Source: Protonemura montana (Eukaryota; Arthropoda; Insecta; Plecoptera; Nemouridae). Taken from it: a stretch of 64,000 nt of DNA. The position numbers were made by a program, and so were the translations under genes. Position 1 is the stretch's first letter, and every line of letters starts with the position of its first letter. The notes under the pieces are model-generated. The model ran no database searches and had not been told where the DNA came from. It saw only the letters and a list, made by a program, of their open reading frames with translations. Below are positions 62,067-64,000 of the stretch, in pieces. The stretch spans positions 563,001 to 627,000 of the forward strand of contig OX387612.1 of assembly GCA_947568835.1 (NCBI GenBank), read 5' to 3'.

Positions 62067-62459
62067 GCAAGGATTCATGCAAGGATCAACTGTGTTGGAT
62101 AGGTAGGATGCATTGATCAGTTTTTAGACTGATGCAATGCTATCATGCTTGGTGGTTAGTTGGTTTGACATTCCAAGATGGAATCAAGAAGAGAGATGCA
62201 AGGATTCATGCAAGGATCAACTGTGTCGGATAGGTGGGATGCATTGTTCAGTTTTTAGACTGATGCAATGCTATCATGCTTGGTGGTTAGTTGGTTTGAC
62301 ATTCCAAGATAGAATCAAGAAGAGAGATGCAAGGATTCATGCAAGGATCAACTGTGTCGGATAGGTGGGATGCATTGTTCAGTTTTTAGACTGGTATAAT
62401 GCTGTCATGCTTGGTTGGTAGTTGGTTTGACATTCCAAGATAGAATCAAGAAGAGAGAA
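62067..62459 (+). repeat. 131-bp tandem repeat, 3 copies
   Basis: Units start GCAAGGATTCATGCAAGGAT at 62067, 62198 and 62329, each 131 bp and ending ATCAAGAAGAGAGA(T). Few mismatches between copies. No coding signal. 62460-62648 has nothing else I can name. Confidence 0.92.
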
Positions 62460-62648
62460 ACATGCAGTAAAAAGACCGACACGAAAGTAAGATTGTGACC
62501 TTAAAAAAATTGCAAACATGCAGATAGAAAACAGCAGGTTGCATAACTATTAACTTCTTACTAACCAACTTCTACTACTTACTACTTAGTAACTACTTTA
62601 CTAAATCTACGATATGTTTTTTTATTTTTATTTTTTTTTTGGAACATG

Positions 62649-62955
62649 TGTCAGCATTGTATTTTTGGCTAGTGCAGTACTGTGTATTTTAATGTTGCGC
62701 GGGTCTGTCCGCCATCTTTGTAGCTAGGGAGCGGAACGCTAGGGTGAACCTTGCGCTAGGGCTAGGAGAGCCATGTTTGTAAAACAAGGGAGTCGGCTGA
62801 GAGCAGCGCTGTAGAGAGGTTGTGTGAGACCTGTGTGGTCGGTGAGGGTGGTTGTTATTAAAACTGGTTGGATTGACGAATTGTGTGTGTTATTGAAGAG
62901 AGCGAAGATAGATGGAAACCTGACATAATAGTGAAGCGGGAAAACGAAGCTGACA
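62649..62955 (+). repeat. 5' LTR of second gypsy copy (307 bp)
   Basis: Same LTR as 40726-41033 with a few changes: GAGAGCCATGTTTG for GAGAGCGATGTTTTG and ACAAGGGAG for ACAAGAGAG. Confidence 0.92.
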
Positions 62956-63294
62956 TAATCAGAAGTGGGATAAATTGATTTTTACCTACAAGTGCCTTGC
63001 GAAGGAGGTAGAAGCGAGCGAGCGGCGGCAAAGCGTGTTGCGTTTTGTTGTTGCGGACGAAAACGTACCTAAGTGACATTCTGCGATCACGAAAAAAAAA
63101 AAAGGACTTGAGCAGCTTGTGGCGATTGTATTTTGGTGTTTTTGTCATAGTATTTTGTATTTTGTTGTAGGATTGCGTTGATTTAGCGAGATTTATAGCG
63201 ACTAGGCACCTCGTGTTCGCAACTTCCGGTGCGCGCCATTTTCCTCGTGTGCAGTTAAACATTTTGGATATAGTAATCTGATCGCATCGGCATT

Positions 63295-64000
63295 ATGGAC
63301 AGTAGAGACGGACTCGGGTTGAGAGGAATAGCAAATTATGGGAATATGGAACCGTTGCCCCCAGGAATTTTTGACTTGGATAATAATTTACGAATTCCCG
63401 TGGTCGAAACAAATCGTGTGACCGGCAGCTCAGAGCAGGCAGTCGACACCATGAACGTTCACGAGATGATGACGACAATGCGTGAAGAAATCTTGCGATT
63501 GAAAGAAGAACGGGCTCTTCGAGACGCGGCAGAAGTCGTGAGTTTACGCGCTGCCCTAGCAGCCAGCCAACAACGTGAAGCCGAGTCTTCGAGCGGCAGA
63601 GGGACACCACGACAAGATTACGAGGGCTACCACATTATGCCTGACCTGGCTAAATCCATTGACAACTTCACCGGCGATGGAAACGGTATGAGCGGCAACG
63701 AGTGGCTGCGTCAATTGGAGTCTGTGGCCGATCTTCATCGTTGGCCCGACTCGTTCAAACTTGAGTCAGCACGAACGCATTTGATAGGAGCAGCCCACCA
63801 TTGGTTTGCACGGTGCGGCGAACATATCAACACATGGTCGGAATTCTGCACGGTATTTAAGACCACGTTCAATACGTCAGTGGGACTCCCGCAGAAATGG
63901 AGGAGAATGATCGAACTTAAACAAGGTAAGATGGACAATACACATGTGTATTTTCATCAAAAGGCCCGCTATTGCAAGGATCTAGAGCTCTCATTCAGAG
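63295..64000 (+). CDS. Gag N-terminal part of second gypsy copy (partial)
   Basis: Open from ATG at 63295 to the window edge (235 codons), the same protein as residues 1-235 of the frame at 41372 as far as I can tell. It covers the leader, the coiled-coil-like [17 protein letters not shown] segment and the start of the retrotransposon_gag core. Zinc knuckles and beyond lie outside the window. Confidence 0.9.
   Translation, partial: MDSRDGLGLRGIANYGNMEPLPPGIFDLDNNLRIPVVETNRVTGSSEQAVDTMNVHEMMTTMREEILRLKEERALRDAAEVVSLRAALAASQQREAESSSGRGTPRQDYEGYHIMPDLAKSIDNFTGDGNGMSGNEWLRQLESVADLHRWPDSFKLESARTHLIGAAHHWFARCGEHINTWSEFCTVFKTTFNTSVGLPQKWRRMIELKQGKMDNTHVYFHQKARYCKDLELSFR

Larger units (their letters stand above)
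62649..64000 (+). mobile_element. Second copy of the gypsy element, cut by the window end
   Basis: LTR, leader and gag start match the element at 40726-45093 almost base for base. The copy runs off the window, so whether it still has reverse transcriptase cannot be seen. Same orientation as the first copy. Confidence 0.92.

Overview
This window looks like nuclear DNA from an invertebrate animal, most likely an arthropod; nothing in it fixes the species. The signs are spliced genes with GT-AG (and one GC-AG) introns, an AT-rich background, one recognisable conserved animal gene (EEF1AKMT1/N6AMT2-like lysine methyltransferase), and a dense mix of transposons: PIF/Harbinger, P/THAP9-like, hAT, Ty3/gypsy, non-LTR LINEs and a Penelope-type ribozyme motif. 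There are no bacterial-style operons.

Layout. 255-4564 is an apparently complete Harbinger transposon with its two usual genes convergently arranged (transposase on +, Myb-like partner on -), flanked by TAG duplications. 4568-11097 is degraded repeat DNA with a minus-strand gypsy 5' end (LTR, primer-binding site, gag start) and a broken LINE. 11098-16504 is bounded by inverted blocks rich in CAAGATCTTG and contains a 1,246-bp hAT-type element with perfect 8-bp target duplications. 17961-19394 is the first array of a 60-bp satellite. 19415-22309 is a P-like element with a 524-codon transposase. 23998-40725 is a 16.7-kb second array of the same 60-bp satellite, continued at 45094-45377. The array is split by a very young gypsy element (40726-45093) with identical LTRs, whose single reading frame has lost reverse transcriptase and RNase H in frame. 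46776-54417 is a near-perfect palindrome made of two inverted Harbinger copies, each with an intact transposase and an intact Myb-like gene.

56085-61106 is EEF1AKMT1 in three exons. Its second intron holds two head-to-head LINE fragments, a tRNA-like unit and a foldback element carrying a 45-bp x8 tandem repeat. An in-frame TGA interrupts exon 2. 62649 to the end is the start of a second copy of the gypsy element.

The only clear host function is eEF1A lysine methylation; almost everything else is mobile or repetitive. The most unusual structures are the indel-free 60-bp satellite, in which nearly every monomer carries a consensus 5' splice site, the Gag-protease-integrase gypsy derivative inserted in it, the two-gene Harbinger palindrome, and the apparent nonsense allele of EEF1AKMT1.
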